From contig NZ_NWTM01000001.1 of NCBI RefSeq assembly GCF_004137795.1, positions 434,001 through 498,000 on the forward strand: DNA of 64,000 nt. The letters run 5' to 3'. The DNA is from Pectobacterium zantedeschiae. GTDB lineage: Bacteria; Pseudomonadota; Gammaproteobacteria; Enterobacterales; Enterobacteriaceae. This document shows positions 1-7,271 of this stretch, in pieces. The notes below the pieces were generated by a model. That model was not told the DNA's origin. It was given only the letters and a program-made list of their open reading frames with translations, and searched no databases. The position numbers and the translations under genes are program-made. Position 1 is the first letter of the stretch, and every line of letters starts with the position of its first letter.

Positions 1-646
1 ATCCGGGCTGCATGGGGCCAGCATCGCCGACGTTAGGCACCGTGATGCCGGTAAACATGGCAATCGCTGTCACGGTCACAATCGCGACCAGCGGTGCGGG
101 AATGTTTTTTACCACGTAGGGCAGCAGCAAAACGATCGCTACTGTTAACGCAAATAGCAGCCAGACAAGCGAAGATTGCCCATAAATATGCGGCACCTGC
201 GCGGCGAAAATCAGGATGCCTAATGCATTGACGAAACCGATCATTACCGAGCGTGGAATGTAGCGCATCATTCTCGCCAACCCAGCCAGCCCAAACAGGA
301 TCTGAATAAGCCCTGCCATAATCACGGCGGGCAGAATATAGGCCACACCGTGCGCGTGCACCATTGGGCCGATAACCAGCGCCACGGCACCCGCCGCCGC
401 CGTAACCATCGCTGGCCTGCCGCCGAGAAAGGACATGGTGAAACATAAAATGATAGACGCGAACAGGCTGACTTTGGGATCAACCCCCGCGATGATGGAA
501 AACGAAATCACCTCTGGGATAAGTGCCAGTGCGGTGATGGTACCTGCCAAAACTTCGCGCATCAGCAGCGAGGGTGAGCGTAAGGCGGCAAGCGTTGACG
601 TGGCTGATTGAACCGGTGTCGGCGTTGCATCGGGTGATGAGATCAT
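1..646 (-). CDS. SulP-family anion permease, partial (C-terminus outside window)
   Basis: The reading frame runs on the minus strand from an ATG at 646 to the window edge and gives about 215 N-terminal residues. The protein is an inner-membrane transporter. After a short Ser/Thr/Pro-rich cytoplasmic head it has LAGTITALALIPEVISFS, the typical first transmembrane segment of SulP (sulfate permease/SLC26) proteins. The segments GGRPAMVTAAAGAVALV and YIPRSVMIGFVNALGILIF also fit this family. Substrate cannot be told from sequence; bacterial SulP proteins move sulfate, bicarbonate or other anions. The C-terminal STAS domain, if present, is outside. The family call is firm and the exact function is open. 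Confidence 0.8.
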   Translation of the reverse strand, partial: MISSPDATPTPVQSATSTLAALRSPSLLMREVLAGTITALALIPEVISFSIIAGVDPKVSLFASIILCFTMSFLGGRPAMVTAAAGAVALVIGPMVHAHGVAYILPAVIMAGLIQILFGLAGLARMMRYIPRSVMIGFVNALGILIFAAQVPHIYGQSSLVWLLFALTVAIVLLLPYVVKNIPAPLVAIVTVTAIAMFTGITVPNVGDAGPMQPG

Positions 647-674
647 AATGTGCAGGCTCTTACTTTTTCTTATT

Positions 675-856
675 TATACCCGTAATACTTCAAGCTGCTT
701 GCGCATTGGCAATACTCGGTTCATCTCTGAGCCGCCGCAAGCGGCGTTCAAGTCAGCTAAGCCGATTTGTCCTTACTCATCCCTGTCACTTATCCGAGTA
801 AGCTCCAGGGATTCGCGTGGTTGCCACTTTCACGCAACTCGAAGATTTGGCGTATA
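675..856. repeat. Intergenic repeat with imperfect inverted ends (~180 bp)
   Basis: The left end (TATACCCGTAATACTTCAAG, then CTGC) is an imperfect inverted copy of the right end (GCAACTCGAAGATTTGGCG, then TATA). The interior holds short palindromes such as GCCGCAAGCGGC. I recall similar palindrome-ended elements, with a 'CTTCAAG...GCAACTCGAA' signature, as scattered intergenic repeats in Pectobacterium, Serratia and Yersinia. The 79-codon ORF crossing it (648-887) has no family likeness and is not called. No second copy was noticed in the window. Confidence 0.6.
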
Positions 857-977
857 TAGGTCAATGACGAAAGGCGGGAGAGGATAAATTATCGGCAGTA
901 TAAAAGATACTGCCCTGTGTAGGAGGGGAAGGGGCGGTTTGCTGAAGTACGAAAGAATTTCCTGGGTCATGGTAGAT

Positions 978-2150
978 CTACTCGACTACAACCTGATCAT
1001 TGATGGCATAGACCGTGCAGTTGGTCGCTCCTTTGTGCTGGAATTTTTCGCAGTTTCTGATGGCTGCATCAGCCGCTTCGTGGCCAGTTCGCGCCCAGTA
1101 TGCCGTTCCCCATGCACCGTCCCTGCCTGTCGCAAAAGCTTTTTCATAAAGCCGTGCCGTTTCATATTTTCTGAACGCTTCTTTGCCTGCGAGGTTATTA
1201 AGGTTTGAGGGGGAAACGAGATGGGTTACTGGCAAGGCCATTGCTTCCTCTGATGGTAAGTGTTGCTGTGCAAGGAAAACCGCCACGCGTTTCCACCAGA
1301 AATTCTCTGGAGCCGTATCCATAAAAACGTGTCCATTGTTTCCAAAAGCAGGCATTTCAGTAAATTCAGCTTTACCTCCACCACTGCGATAGGCTTCATA
1401 AAATGCCCTGCCCATTTCCGGGGTGAAAGATTTATCATTGCTGGAATAGAGCCATAGAGAAGGGATGCGCGCTGTTACACCATAGCTGGTGAATGCTTTA
1501 ATCAGACCGGGTCTATCACAAAGTGATTTGCCGTCGATAGAACCCCTTCCTCCGTCAAAATTGATTATCGCTTGAACGCCGGGAGGATTAACTGCGCCAG
1601 TTGCCAGAACCGCAAAGCCGCCTGCCGACATGCCTGTGAGGACTGCTTTATCAGGAGAGGCCCAGGGCTGGTGCCTTATTGCTTCAAGCGCGGCCAGTAT
1701 ATCCCTGGTGTCTTTTTCTCCTGCCAGCTTATGCAGCGGCTGCTTACAGGAACCATCTAAATATTCAGCCCCGCCACTTGAATAGCCGTAGCCTTCCCGC
1801 AGAACGGTAACAGCAGCATAACCGTGGCGTGCAAAGGCAAGCGCGGCTGATGATTCGCGATTTGGATTCATTTCCCAGCGATCGAATTCGGCAGTACCCA
1901 CAGTTCCGTTCGTGATCACCGCCACAGGGAGCTTTGTCTGACCGACTGGCCGGGTGACAAATGCATCCAGTATCGCTGGCTGACCAGTATCCAGCGTTAC
2001 CAGCAACGAAAGTGGTTCTCTGATCAGGCCTTCGAATTGCTGATTTTTCAGTGAAACATTTTGTTGTGCTGCGATGGAGGAAAAGGTGAAACAAAACAAT
2101 GCAGTGGTGACAATTACTCGGGTAAGACGGGCTATAGAGTGGTGTCGCAT
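978..2150 (-). CDS. Secreted alpha/beta hydrolase (dienelactone-hydrolase-like)
   Basis: This 390-residue protein begins with a signal peptide (about residues 1-28, hydrophobic core VIVTTALFCFTFSSIAA), so it should act in the periplasm or outside. The alpha/beta hydrolase fold shows the nucleophile elbow GMSAGG with Ser175. Candidate partners are Asp239 (in YSSNDKSF) and His274 (in NNGHVFMD). The substrate is unknown; relatives are esterases and dienelactone-hydrolase-like enzymes. The gene stands alone, convergent with nothing obvious, between an intergenic repeat and an integrase relic. The fold call is secure and the reaction is not. Confidence 0.82.
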   Translation of the reverse strand: MRHHSIARLTRVIVTTALFCFTFSSIAAQQNVSLKNQQFEGLIREPLSLLVTLDTGQPAILDAFVTRPVGQTKLPVAVITNGTVGTAEFDRWEMNPNRESSAALAFARHGYAAVTVLREGYGYSSGGAEYLDGSCKQPLHKLAGEKDTRDILAALEAIRHQPWASPDKAVLTGMSAGGFAVLATGAVNPPGVQAIINFDGGRGSIDGKSLCDRPGLIKAFTSYGVTARIPSLWLYSSNDKSFTPEMGRAFYEAYRSGGGKAEFTEMPAFGNNGHVFMDTAPENFWWKRVAVFLAQQHLPSEEAMALPVTHLVSPSNLNNLAGKEAFRKYETARLYEKAFATGRDGAWGTAYWARTGHEAADAAIRNCEKFQHKGATNCTVYAINDQVVVE

Positions 2151-2339
2151 TTCTGTTAACCTTGGCTCGTGTTTGATGATGTATTTTCATTCAAAACTGC
2201 TCGATGAATATCAGATATTTATTCTGGCTTCAACGGTAACTGAAGGTCTATTTAGCCGTGGTTTACACTCATTATTGGCTTCTTTCTCTTCTCCTTTTTC
2301 CAGTGATTCCGTCCTCTAACATCGGTGCAAACAGGGCGG

Positions 2340-2577
2340 CAGAAACATAAGAATAGGTACCTAAGCTGAGGTGGGATTCTTTTCTATTGATTGGATAGTT
2401 GAGATGTCAGAGGCGTGAACTGCCTGGATTAACCAAAAGGTACAGACCGTAATAATCGGACACGTTGAAGGATTTTACGGATGACTTTACGTTGCGGATT
2501 TTTGAGCAGTTAAGAGACATTGGAATCATTCCGTCATCGAACCAACCTGACCCCAAATCTGACCACCAATCGACGCT
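2340..2577 (-). pseudogene. Decayed P4-type integrase N-terminus, copy 1
   Basis: Read on the minus strand from about 2522, the DNA gives MSLNCSKIRNVKSS, then SDYYGLYLLVNPGSSRL, an in-frame stop, and then NRKESHLSLGTY. This is the DUF4102 N-terminal domain of P4/CP4-57-type tyrosine integrases. The frame is broken by that stop and ends after about 65 codons. The same DNA, about 80% alike by eye and including about 45 bp upstream of the start, recurs at 5395-5601 in the same orientation. It is a dead remnant of a mobile island. No catalytic domain is left. Confidence 0.7.
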
Positions 2578-2606
2578 AATGAGCGAATCAGAGGGCTGGG
2601 ATGTAG

Positions 2607-3527
2607 TTACTTATGGTTGGAATTGGGGACATGTTGCTGCATCAATTCAACGATCCAATCAATAAAAACTCGCAGTTTGGCGTTGACATGGCGGTTCGGC
2701 GGAAATGCCAGATACAGGGGCATTGGATTAATACGCCACTGTTCAAATAGCGGAATCAATGAGCCACAAGCCTGATGTGCTGCCGCCATATAGACTGGCA
2801 GCGCAATCACGCCTAACCCAGCTAACCCTGCTTCGAGGTAAGCATTGCCATCATCTACTGCAAGCACATAGCTGCTCTTGATTTCAATCTGTTCATTCTC
2901 ACTGTGCAGTACCAGAGAATCAATTTTGCCGGTGCGTGAGGACAAGAATCCCACAATGCGATGGTCCGTGTTTTCCAGCTCTCGCGGATGTGCCGGGGCA
3001 CCAAGGCGTTCCACATAACTCGGTGCGACATAAACACCAATTTGCAAATCGCCGACATGACGTGCGATCAGGGACTGGTCGTTGATTTCGCCACCGCGCA
3101 AGACGCAATCCACATTGTCGCCGATCAGATCCACCACCCGGTCGCTCACGCCCATGTCGAACTGGATATCAGGGTAGCGTGCGTGGAAAGCCGGTAGCGC
3201 CGGCACCAACACAAAGCGGGCCAACGGACTGGGCACATCCACCCGTAGCCGTCCTCTGGGCGTAATCGCCGTACTTGACAGGCTGTTTTCAGCATCCTCC
3301 ATGTCCGCCAGGATGCGGATAACGCGCTCGTAGTAGGCCGCGCCATCAGGAGTGACACCGAGCTTGCGGGTGGTGCGATGGAGTAACTTGACGCGCAGGC
3401 GCGCTTCCAACTGCTGAATGAGTTGTGTCACCGTGGTTTTGCTCATATGAAGTGTTTGGGCAGCCTTTGTGAAGCTACCTGCCTCCACCACACGAGCAAA
3501 GGCGCGCATCGCATCGAAACGATCCAT
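2607..3527 (-). CDS. LysR-family transcriptional regulator
   Basis: The 306-residue protein has the LysR layout. The N-terminal winged helix-turn-helix covers about residues 1-60 (AFARVVEAGSFTKAAQTLHM, then SKTTVTQLIQQLEARL), and the effector-binding domain about 90-295. It resembles the large group of LysR regulators that control a divergent oxidoreductase or detoxification gene. It faces the Rid-family gene across 141 bp containing a perfect inverted repeat (3550-3572), a likely operator. The probable role is control of the neighbouring Rid-family and quinone-oxidoreductase genes. The inducer is unknown. Confidence 0.88.
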   Translation of the reverse strand: MDRFDAMRAFARVVEAGSFTKAAQTLHMSKTTVTQLIQQLEARLRVKLLHRTTRKLGVTPDGAAYYERVIRILADMEDAENSLSSTAITPRGRLRVDVPSPLARFVLVPALPAFHARYPDIQFDMGVSDRVVDLIGDNVDCVLRGGEINDQSLIARHVGDLQIGVYVAPSYVERLGAPAHPRELENTDHRIVGFLSSRTGKIDSLVLHSENEQIEIKSSYVLAVDDGNAYLEAGLAGLGVIALPVYMAAAHQACGSLIPLFEQWRINPMPLYLAFPPNRHVNAKLRVFIDWIVELMQQHVPNSNHK

Positions 3528-3549
3528 TCCTTATCCTCTCTTTTCACCG

Positions 3550-3572
3550 ATTGTTTGGATTTTACAAACAAT
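3550..3572. promoter_or_regulatory. Perfect palindrome between divergent lysR and Rid-family genes
   Basis: ATTGTTTG, seven bases, then CAAACAAT: an uninterrupted 8-bp inverted repeat. It contains several T-N11-A pairs of the kind LysR proteins bind. It lies 23 bp upstream of the lysR start (3527) and about 100 bp upstream of the Rid-family start (3669), so it is well placed for autoregulation and divergent control. Confidence 0.55.
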
Positions 3573-3668
3573 GATGGACAAAGTCGCTTGTTTATCCACC
3601 CGATCTGGTACCTGTAAAGTGTCTTTATATTCATTGGGCTGATTTCGCCCCATTGCAAAGGTATAAAC

Positions 3669-4058
3669 ATGACAACACGCGAAGCAGTTTTTCCCTTTGG
3701 TCGACAGGTGCTCTATGAGCGCAATCGGTATTCACCAGCCATCAAATCTAACGGCTTCTTGTTTGTTTCGGGGCAGGTTGGTAGCCGAGAGGATGGTTCG
3801 CCTGAACAGGATCTAAACGCGCAGGTCAGGCTGGCATTCGATAACCTTAATGCTGTTCTCACGGCTGCGGGCTGCACGTTCGGTGACGTGGTTGACGTTA
3901 CCCTCTTTGTCGTCGATCCCGAGTCAAACCTCGACACTATCTGGAGTATCCTGCCAGAATATTGGGGGGAAGCGCCTTACCCTACGTTGACCGGGATCGG
4001 CGTGACGTGGCTTTACGGATTCAAGTTTGAGATTAAGGTGATTGCCAGGCTGCCCTAA
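3669..4058 (+). CDS. Rid-family (YjgF/YER057c/UK114) protein
   Basis: This 129-residue protein matches the Rid fold over its whole length: SPAIKSNGFLFVSGQVGSRED near the start, then LDNLNAVLTAAG-like helix and DVVDVTLFVVD strand, and EIKVIARLP at the end. Classical RidA hydrolyses reactive 2-aminoacrylate and other enamines and uses an Arg in the stretch usually written ARSxVEV. Here that stretch reads YPTLTGIGV, with no Arg. The protein therefore probably belongs to a Rid subgroup without that deaminase activity. It is followed 149 bp later by a quinone oxidoreductase gene and is probably co-regulated by the divergent LysR. Confidence 0.85.
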   Translation: MTTREAVFPFGRQVLYERNRYSPAIKSNGFLFVSGQVGSREDGSPEQDLNAQVRLAFDNLNAVLTAAGCTFGDVVDVTLFVVDPESNLDTIWSILPEYWGEAPYPTLTGIGVTWLYGFKFEIKVIARLP

Positions 4059-4207
4059 GAGTTACGGGTTTTTCCGCCAGTCGAAAATTCAGCAGGGCAG
4101 CCCGCGCTGCCTGTAGAGGCAACAAAGATATTTCTGAAGTGCTATATGCCGGATCGGGATGGTTTGCCAGACTGGTCTGGATTTACTGATGAGACAAAGG
4201 AATATTT

Positions 4208-5167
4208 ATGAAAGCAGCGGTTTATGACGTGGAAGGCGCTCCCGGCGTCCTGAAATATGTCGATATCCCCGATCCGGTCACAGGGCCTGACGACATCCTT
4301 ATTTCTGTCGAGGCTATCTCGATTGAAGGTGGCGATCTGATCAACCGCCGTTCAACTCCGCCGCCTCTTCCTTCATGGGTCGTCGGCTACGCGGCCGCGG
4401 GCACAGTTGTTGCAGTGGGATCGAACGTCCGTAGCCGTACGGTTGGGGACAGAGTCGCTGCTTTTAACATGCAGGGATCACATGCGGAACGTTGGGCTGT
4501 GCCTGCGGAACGAACTTGGCTTATACCAGATGGGGTGGATACGGCAGAAGCGGCGGTGTTACCGATTTCTTTTGGAACCGCATACCATTGCCTCTTCACA
4601 CGAGGCATGCTCCGGCGTGGAGAAACTGTCCTTATTCAGGCAGCAGCTGGTGGCGTGGGGCTTGCGGCCGTTCAGCTTGCCTCACAAGCAGGTGCCACGG
4701 TTATCGCCGTGGCAAGCGGAACGCAGCGAAGAAGCCGGTTGCTTGAACTTGGTGCCGATCATGTCGTGGATCGTGCAGAGAATAACGTCGTGAACAGTGT
4801 CCGACAGTACACCGATGGCACCGGTGTTGACCTCGTCATCGATCCGGTGGGGACGACGTTGCCTGTTTCGCTTTCTGCACTCGCTCTGGAAGGACGTCTC
4901 GTCTTCGTCGGTAATGCGGGCGGTGGCAGCCTGACTGTCGACTTGTGGCCGCCAATGCAGTCTAACCAGACACTCATGGGGGTATTCATGGGACCCCTTT
5001 TTGAAAGGCCCGGAGTTCGGGCAAGTGTGGACGACATGTTGCAGGCTGTAGCAGCAGGACGAATCAGGGTTGTCATTGACCGCATTTTTCCCCTGGCCAA
5101 TGCTGCCGCGGCCCACGAATTCGCCGAGACAGCGAAACCGCTTGGTCGCATCGTTATGAAGCCATGA
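4208..5167 (+). CDS. Zinc-independent NADPH:quinone oxidoreductase (MDR family)
   Basis: The 319-residue protein is a medium-chain dehydrogenase/reductase. The N-terminal GroES-like domain (about 1-120) lacks the cysteine cluster that binds structural zinc. The Rossmann domain carries the nucleotide motif AAAGGVGLAAVQLA at about residues 145-158. It fits the QOR/zeta-crystallin branch, which reduces quinones or alkenals with NADPH in the cytosol. A good start is seen: AAGGAATATTT before the ATG at 4208. It stands downstream of the Rid-family gene and upstream of an integrase relic. The exact substrate is unknown. Confidence 0.88.
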   Translation: MKAAVYDVEGAPGVLKYVDIPDPVTGPDDILISVEAISIEGGDLINRRSTPPPLPSWVVGYAAAGTVVAVGSNVRSRTVGDRVAAFNMQGSHAERWAVPAERTWLIPDGVDTAEAAVLPISFGTAYHCLFTRGMLRRGETVLIQAAAGGVGLAAVQLASQAGATVIAVASGTQRRSRLLELGADHVVDRAENNVVNSVRQYTDGTGVDLVIDPVGTTLPVSLSALALEGRLVFVGNAGGGSLTVDLWPPMQSNQTLMGVFMGPLFERPGVRASVDDMLQAVAAGRIRVVIDRIFPLANAAAAHEFAETAKPLGRIVMKP

Positions 5168-5291
5168 GGCGCGTTTGACCCGTATGAGTGCGCAGGGCTA
5201 ATTACTTGGTTCTGGTGTCAAGGCTAAGTTCAGATGTCAGGGGAAGGGCAAAGCTGAAATGTCCGCTCTGAGCCAAAGCGGTCCTAATTTT

Positions 5292-5601
5292 TCAGGATGA
5301 ACACATGCAACGTCGGCAGGAAGGCGCTCCAGTGGCAGGGCAAGATAGTCGCGTCTGATAGGCGTTGGCCAGAGAGACATCAGGATAGGTACCTAGGCCG
5401 AGGCGGGATTCTTTTCTATTGATACGATATTTGAGATACCAGAGACGTAAACAGACTGGATTAACTAAAAGGTACGAACCGTAAGAATCGGAAACCTTGA
5501 AGGGCTTTGCGGATGGTTTTACATTGCGGATTTTTGAGTCGTTAAGAGACATTTGGGGGTCACTCCGTCATCGAACCAACTTGACCCCAAATCTGACCAC
5601 C
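5292..5601 (-). pseudogene. Decayed P4-type integrase N-terminus, copy 2
   Basis: From the ATG at 5552 the minus strand gives MSLNDSKIRNVKPSAKPFKV, then SDSYGSYLLVNP, and later NRKESRLGLGTYPDVSLANA. This is the DUF4102 domain of P4-type tyrosine integrases, which usually insert at tRNA genes. The likeness stops after about 68 codons, and the remaining residues (about 17) do not fit the family, so the gene is a truncated relic. It starts 175 bp beyond the 3' end of the tRNA-Asn gene at 5727-5802 and on the same strand, the usual position for an island integrase. The stretch 5395-5601 repeats 2360-2577. Confidence 0.75.
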
Positions 5602-5685
5602 AAATTCTCCCGATGCGAGGGAGAAATCGAATATGTATTAGGAACGATGTTAAGGTAGAACGTATTGAATATATGAGATAAAAGC

Positions 5686-5720
5686 AAAAATCCCGCTTAA
5701 GTTTCCTTAAGCGGGATTTT
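5686..5720 (-). terminator. Terminator of the tRNA-Asn gene
   Basis: AAAATCCCGCTTAAGG, then AAAC, then TTAAGCGGGATTTTT (minus strand) forms a strong hairpin with a U run directly after the tRNA. It can work in both directions. A nearly identical hairpin ends the fliR side of the fli operon at 51642-51679. Confidence 0.85.
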
Positions 5721-5726
5721 CTAATT

Positions 5727-5802
5727 TGGCTCCTCTGACTGGACTCGAACCAGTGACATACGGATTAACAGTCCGCCGTTCTACCGACTGAACTACAGAG
5801 GA
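5727..5802 (-). tRNA. tRNA-Asn (anticodon GTT)
   Basis: The 76-nt cloverleaf pairs TCCTCTG with CAGAGGA, has a discriminator G and an encoded CCA. The anticodon loop is CTGTTAA, giving anticodon GTT. It lies upstream of nac, as tRNA-Asn genes do in E. coli and Klebsiella. Downstream on the same strand lies an integrase relic, so this tRNA was probably an island attachment site. Confidence 0.97.
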
Positions 5803-5820
5803 ATCGGTTAAGTGCGATGG

Positions 5821-5849
5821 ATAATAGCGGGAGCGTTTCGGGTTGTCAA
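5821..5849 (-). promoter_or_regulatory. Sigma-70 promoter of tRNA-Asn
   Basis: On the minus strand TTGACA and TATTAT are separated by 17 bp. The -10 element ends 18 bp upstream of the first tRNA base. Confidence 0.75.
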
Positions 5850-5961
5850 AGACTGTTATCGCTCGATGTGTTTGATTGCCGAACTAATAACCAACATATT
5901 GAAATTATTGCTCAAGTTGAGCACCGAAAAGCAATGAAATGCGTTGAGTAGTGGGCAGGCC

Positions 5962-6000
5962 TGCACCCTAAAATAGCAGGTATTGCTTTAAGATGGTGCA
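5962..6000 (+). promoter_or_regulatory. Two tandem NtrC sites upstream of nac
   Basis: Two 17-bp sites fit TGCACC-N5-GGTGCA. The first is TGCACC-N5-ATAGCA (5962-5978) and the second TGCTTT-N5-GGTGCA (5984-6000). Their centres are 22 bp apart, two helical turns. They sit about 150-190 bp upstream of the sigma-54 promoter at 6134, the usual distance for an NtrC enhancer. Each site is strong in one half only. Confidence 0.65.
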
Positions 6001-6133
6001 TGCTGGTATTGGCTTGATGAGTGGTTTCTCATACAAAATCGGGGGTGTTGATTAGCAGAATCATTGCTTTTCCTTATTTTACCTGTGGCTTATCAATGAG
6101 GTATCACTTTTTCTTAGGTATTGAAATATAATG

Positions 6134-6149
6134 TGGCGCGCTTTTTGCT
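6134..6149 (+). promoter_or_regulatory. Sigma-54 promoter of nac
   Basis: TGGCGCG-CTTT-TTGCT matches the -24/-12 consensus TGGCRYG-N4-TTGCW at every defined position. Transcription would start near 6161, giving a leader of about 21 bases with AGGAGGC ahead of the ATG at 6182. This also shows that the upstream ATG at 6131 lies inside the promoter and is not the start. Confidence 0.82.
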
Positions 6150-6181
6150 ACCTCTTTAGGGTAACTACTCAGGAGGCAGAC

Positions 6182-6457
6182 ATGAATCTTAGACGGCTCA
6201 AGTACTTTGTGAAAATCGTTGATATCGGTAGCCTGACACAGGCTGCTGAGTTGTTGCATATTGCACAACCGGCGCTGAGCCAGCAGGTCGCGACGCTGGA
6301 GAGTGAACTAGAAAAACAGCTGTTGGTACGGAGTCGGCGTGGTGTTACGCCCACCGAGGCGGGGAAAATTCTTTATTCTCATGCACAGACAATATTGTCG
6401 CAGTGCGAACAGGCAAAGGATGCGGTAAGTGGTGCGCGGCAGTCAATGAGTGCGTAA
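6182..6457 (+). CDS. nac: Truncated Nac: LysR-type DNA-binding domain only (91 aa)
   Basis: The protein begins MNLRRLKYFVKIVDIGSLTQ and continues AAELLHIAQPALSQQVATLE, almost identical to the nitrogen assimilation control protein of Klebsiella and E. coli. Full Nac is about 305 residues. Here the frame ends after 91, just past the linker helix (TILSQCEQAKDAVSGARQ), so the whole effector domain is missing. A terminator hairpin starts 14 bp after the stop, so this is a deletion rather than a frameshift. The NtrC sites, sigma-54 promoter and ribosome site (AGGAGG) are all kept. Published work on Klebsiella Nac, as I recall it, found that about the first 100 residues carry its known regulatory activities, so the stump could still work. 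A simple pseudogene is the alternative. Confidence 0.8.
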   Translation: MNLRRLKYFVKIVDIGSLTQAAELLHIAQPALSQQVATLESELEKQLLVRSRRGVTPTEAGKILYSHAQTILSQCEQAKDAVSGARQSMSA

Positions 6458-6471
6458 GCGTTAGTCATAGG

Positions 6472-6495
6472 GCCAGCCATTTCCCGATGGCTGGC
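6472..6495 (+). terminator. nac: Hairpin after truncated nac
   Basis: GCCAGCCAT-TTCCCG-ATGGCTGGC is a perfect 9-bp stem. It starts 14 bp after the nac stop and is followed by a T-rich stretch (CAAATTTTCTT). Confidence 0.65.
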
Positions 6496-6536
6496 TACTA
6501 ATCAAATTTTCTTCTCAGATGTTCTGTCTGGTTTAT

Positions 6537-6626
6537 ATGCTTTTTTGTGGGATACATCACAAAAAAAGCATTATCTAGCTTCTTTCAAATGGTGATGTTT
6601 TTCTTAAAAATAAAATGCTTTTTTAG
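6537..6626 (+). other. Three-armed alternative hairpin in the nac-iraP gap
   Basis: ATGCTTTTTTGTG (6537-6549) pairs with CAC-A7-GCAT (6558-6571) around an 8-base loop. The motif ATGCTTTTTT occurs again at 6614-6623 and could pair with the same A7-GCAT arm instead. The two folds exclude each other. The rest of 6458-6835 is AT-rich (about 70% by eye) with no supported gene and should hold the iraP promoter. Confidence 0.4.
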
Positions 6627-6835
6627 TTTTTTTATTTATTTGGTTTATTTATCCGCAGCTTCATTTTATTGCCGCAATGTGAATATGATTTCCTTAAAAT
6701 GCTAATAGACACTAGCGGTCAGGCCATTCACAGTGTTACATTAATCTTCGTTATGTTTTCTTTAATCCTGTGCACCAAAGAACAGGTGTTGCCTTATGGG
6801 TGTATGACGGTTATTTTTTTGATTAAGGAGTTCAA

Positions 6836-7102
6836 ATGAATAATATCCTCTCTCATCTTTTAATAAAGCTGGCAGAAAAAGAAGTTGGAGAAAAAGCGCT
6901 TAACGCAAAGATCGAATCGTTAGAGATGCTGATTTCTGCCATCGTTTCAACACTTGATGATACTAAAATCAATGAGTTAAATAAAAAAATAGAAGGTGTG
7001 GTTGCTGATGCCTCACAGCGGAAAGATGAACATTATTGCTTAGCTTTCGAATTATTGGCAAAAAACATCAATCGAATCACAACCGTTTCATTGCGGGAAT
7101 AA
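6836..7102 (+). CDS. iraP: IraP-like anti-adaptor (RssB inhibitor)
   Basis: The 88-residue helical protein starts MNNILSHLLIKLAEKEVGEK. Its length and pattern (leading amphipathic helix, then a heptad-rich coiled coil with ALNAKIESLEMLISAIVSTL) match IraP of E. coli. IraP binds RssB and so protects the stress sigma factor RpoS from ClpXP. The ribosome site AAGGAGTTCAA precedes the ATG. It is a single-gene unit facing cycA. E. coli IraP is 86 residues, and the C-terminal half is poorly conserved, as here. The assignment rests on the first 50 residues; a phage-type small coiled-coil protein is less likely. Confidence 0.65.
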   Translation: MNNILSHLLIKLAEKEVGEKALNAKIESLEMLISAIVSTLDDTKINELNKKIEGVVADASQRKDEHYCLAFELLAKNINRITTVSLRE

Positions 7103-7221
7103 CTTTCTTATATATCAATGGTGATGACATTAATTGATCGCATATTAATTCCTACACATCAATTGAGAATTATTTATATCCAATAATAGAGAATACTTGT
7201 GCTATGCGTGACTTTGCTGAA

Positions 7222-7254
7222 AAAAATTGAAGGCGCCGACGTTGTCCGCGCCTT
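7222..7254 (-). terminator. cycA: Terminator of cycA
   Basis: On the minus strand AAGGCGC, an 11-base loop and GCGCCTT are followed by CAATTTTTTTC. It begins 18 bp after the cycA stop. Confidence 0.8.
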
Positions 7255-7271
7255 TCTTGCATTTATACGAT

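Noticed and set aside
33..446. Minus-strand 137-codon ORF over the SulP gene
   Set aside because: It is out of frame with the clear SulP reading frame, and its sequence is low-complexity Arg/Ala with no family likeness.
648..1208. Plus-strand ORFs at 648-887 and 939-1208
   Set aside because: The first lies in the intergenic repeat; the second is antisense to the hydrolase end. Neither has family features.
6131..6181. Upstream ATG extending nac by 17 codons
   Set aside because: The ATG lies at the sigma-54 promoter and upstream of the expected transcript start.
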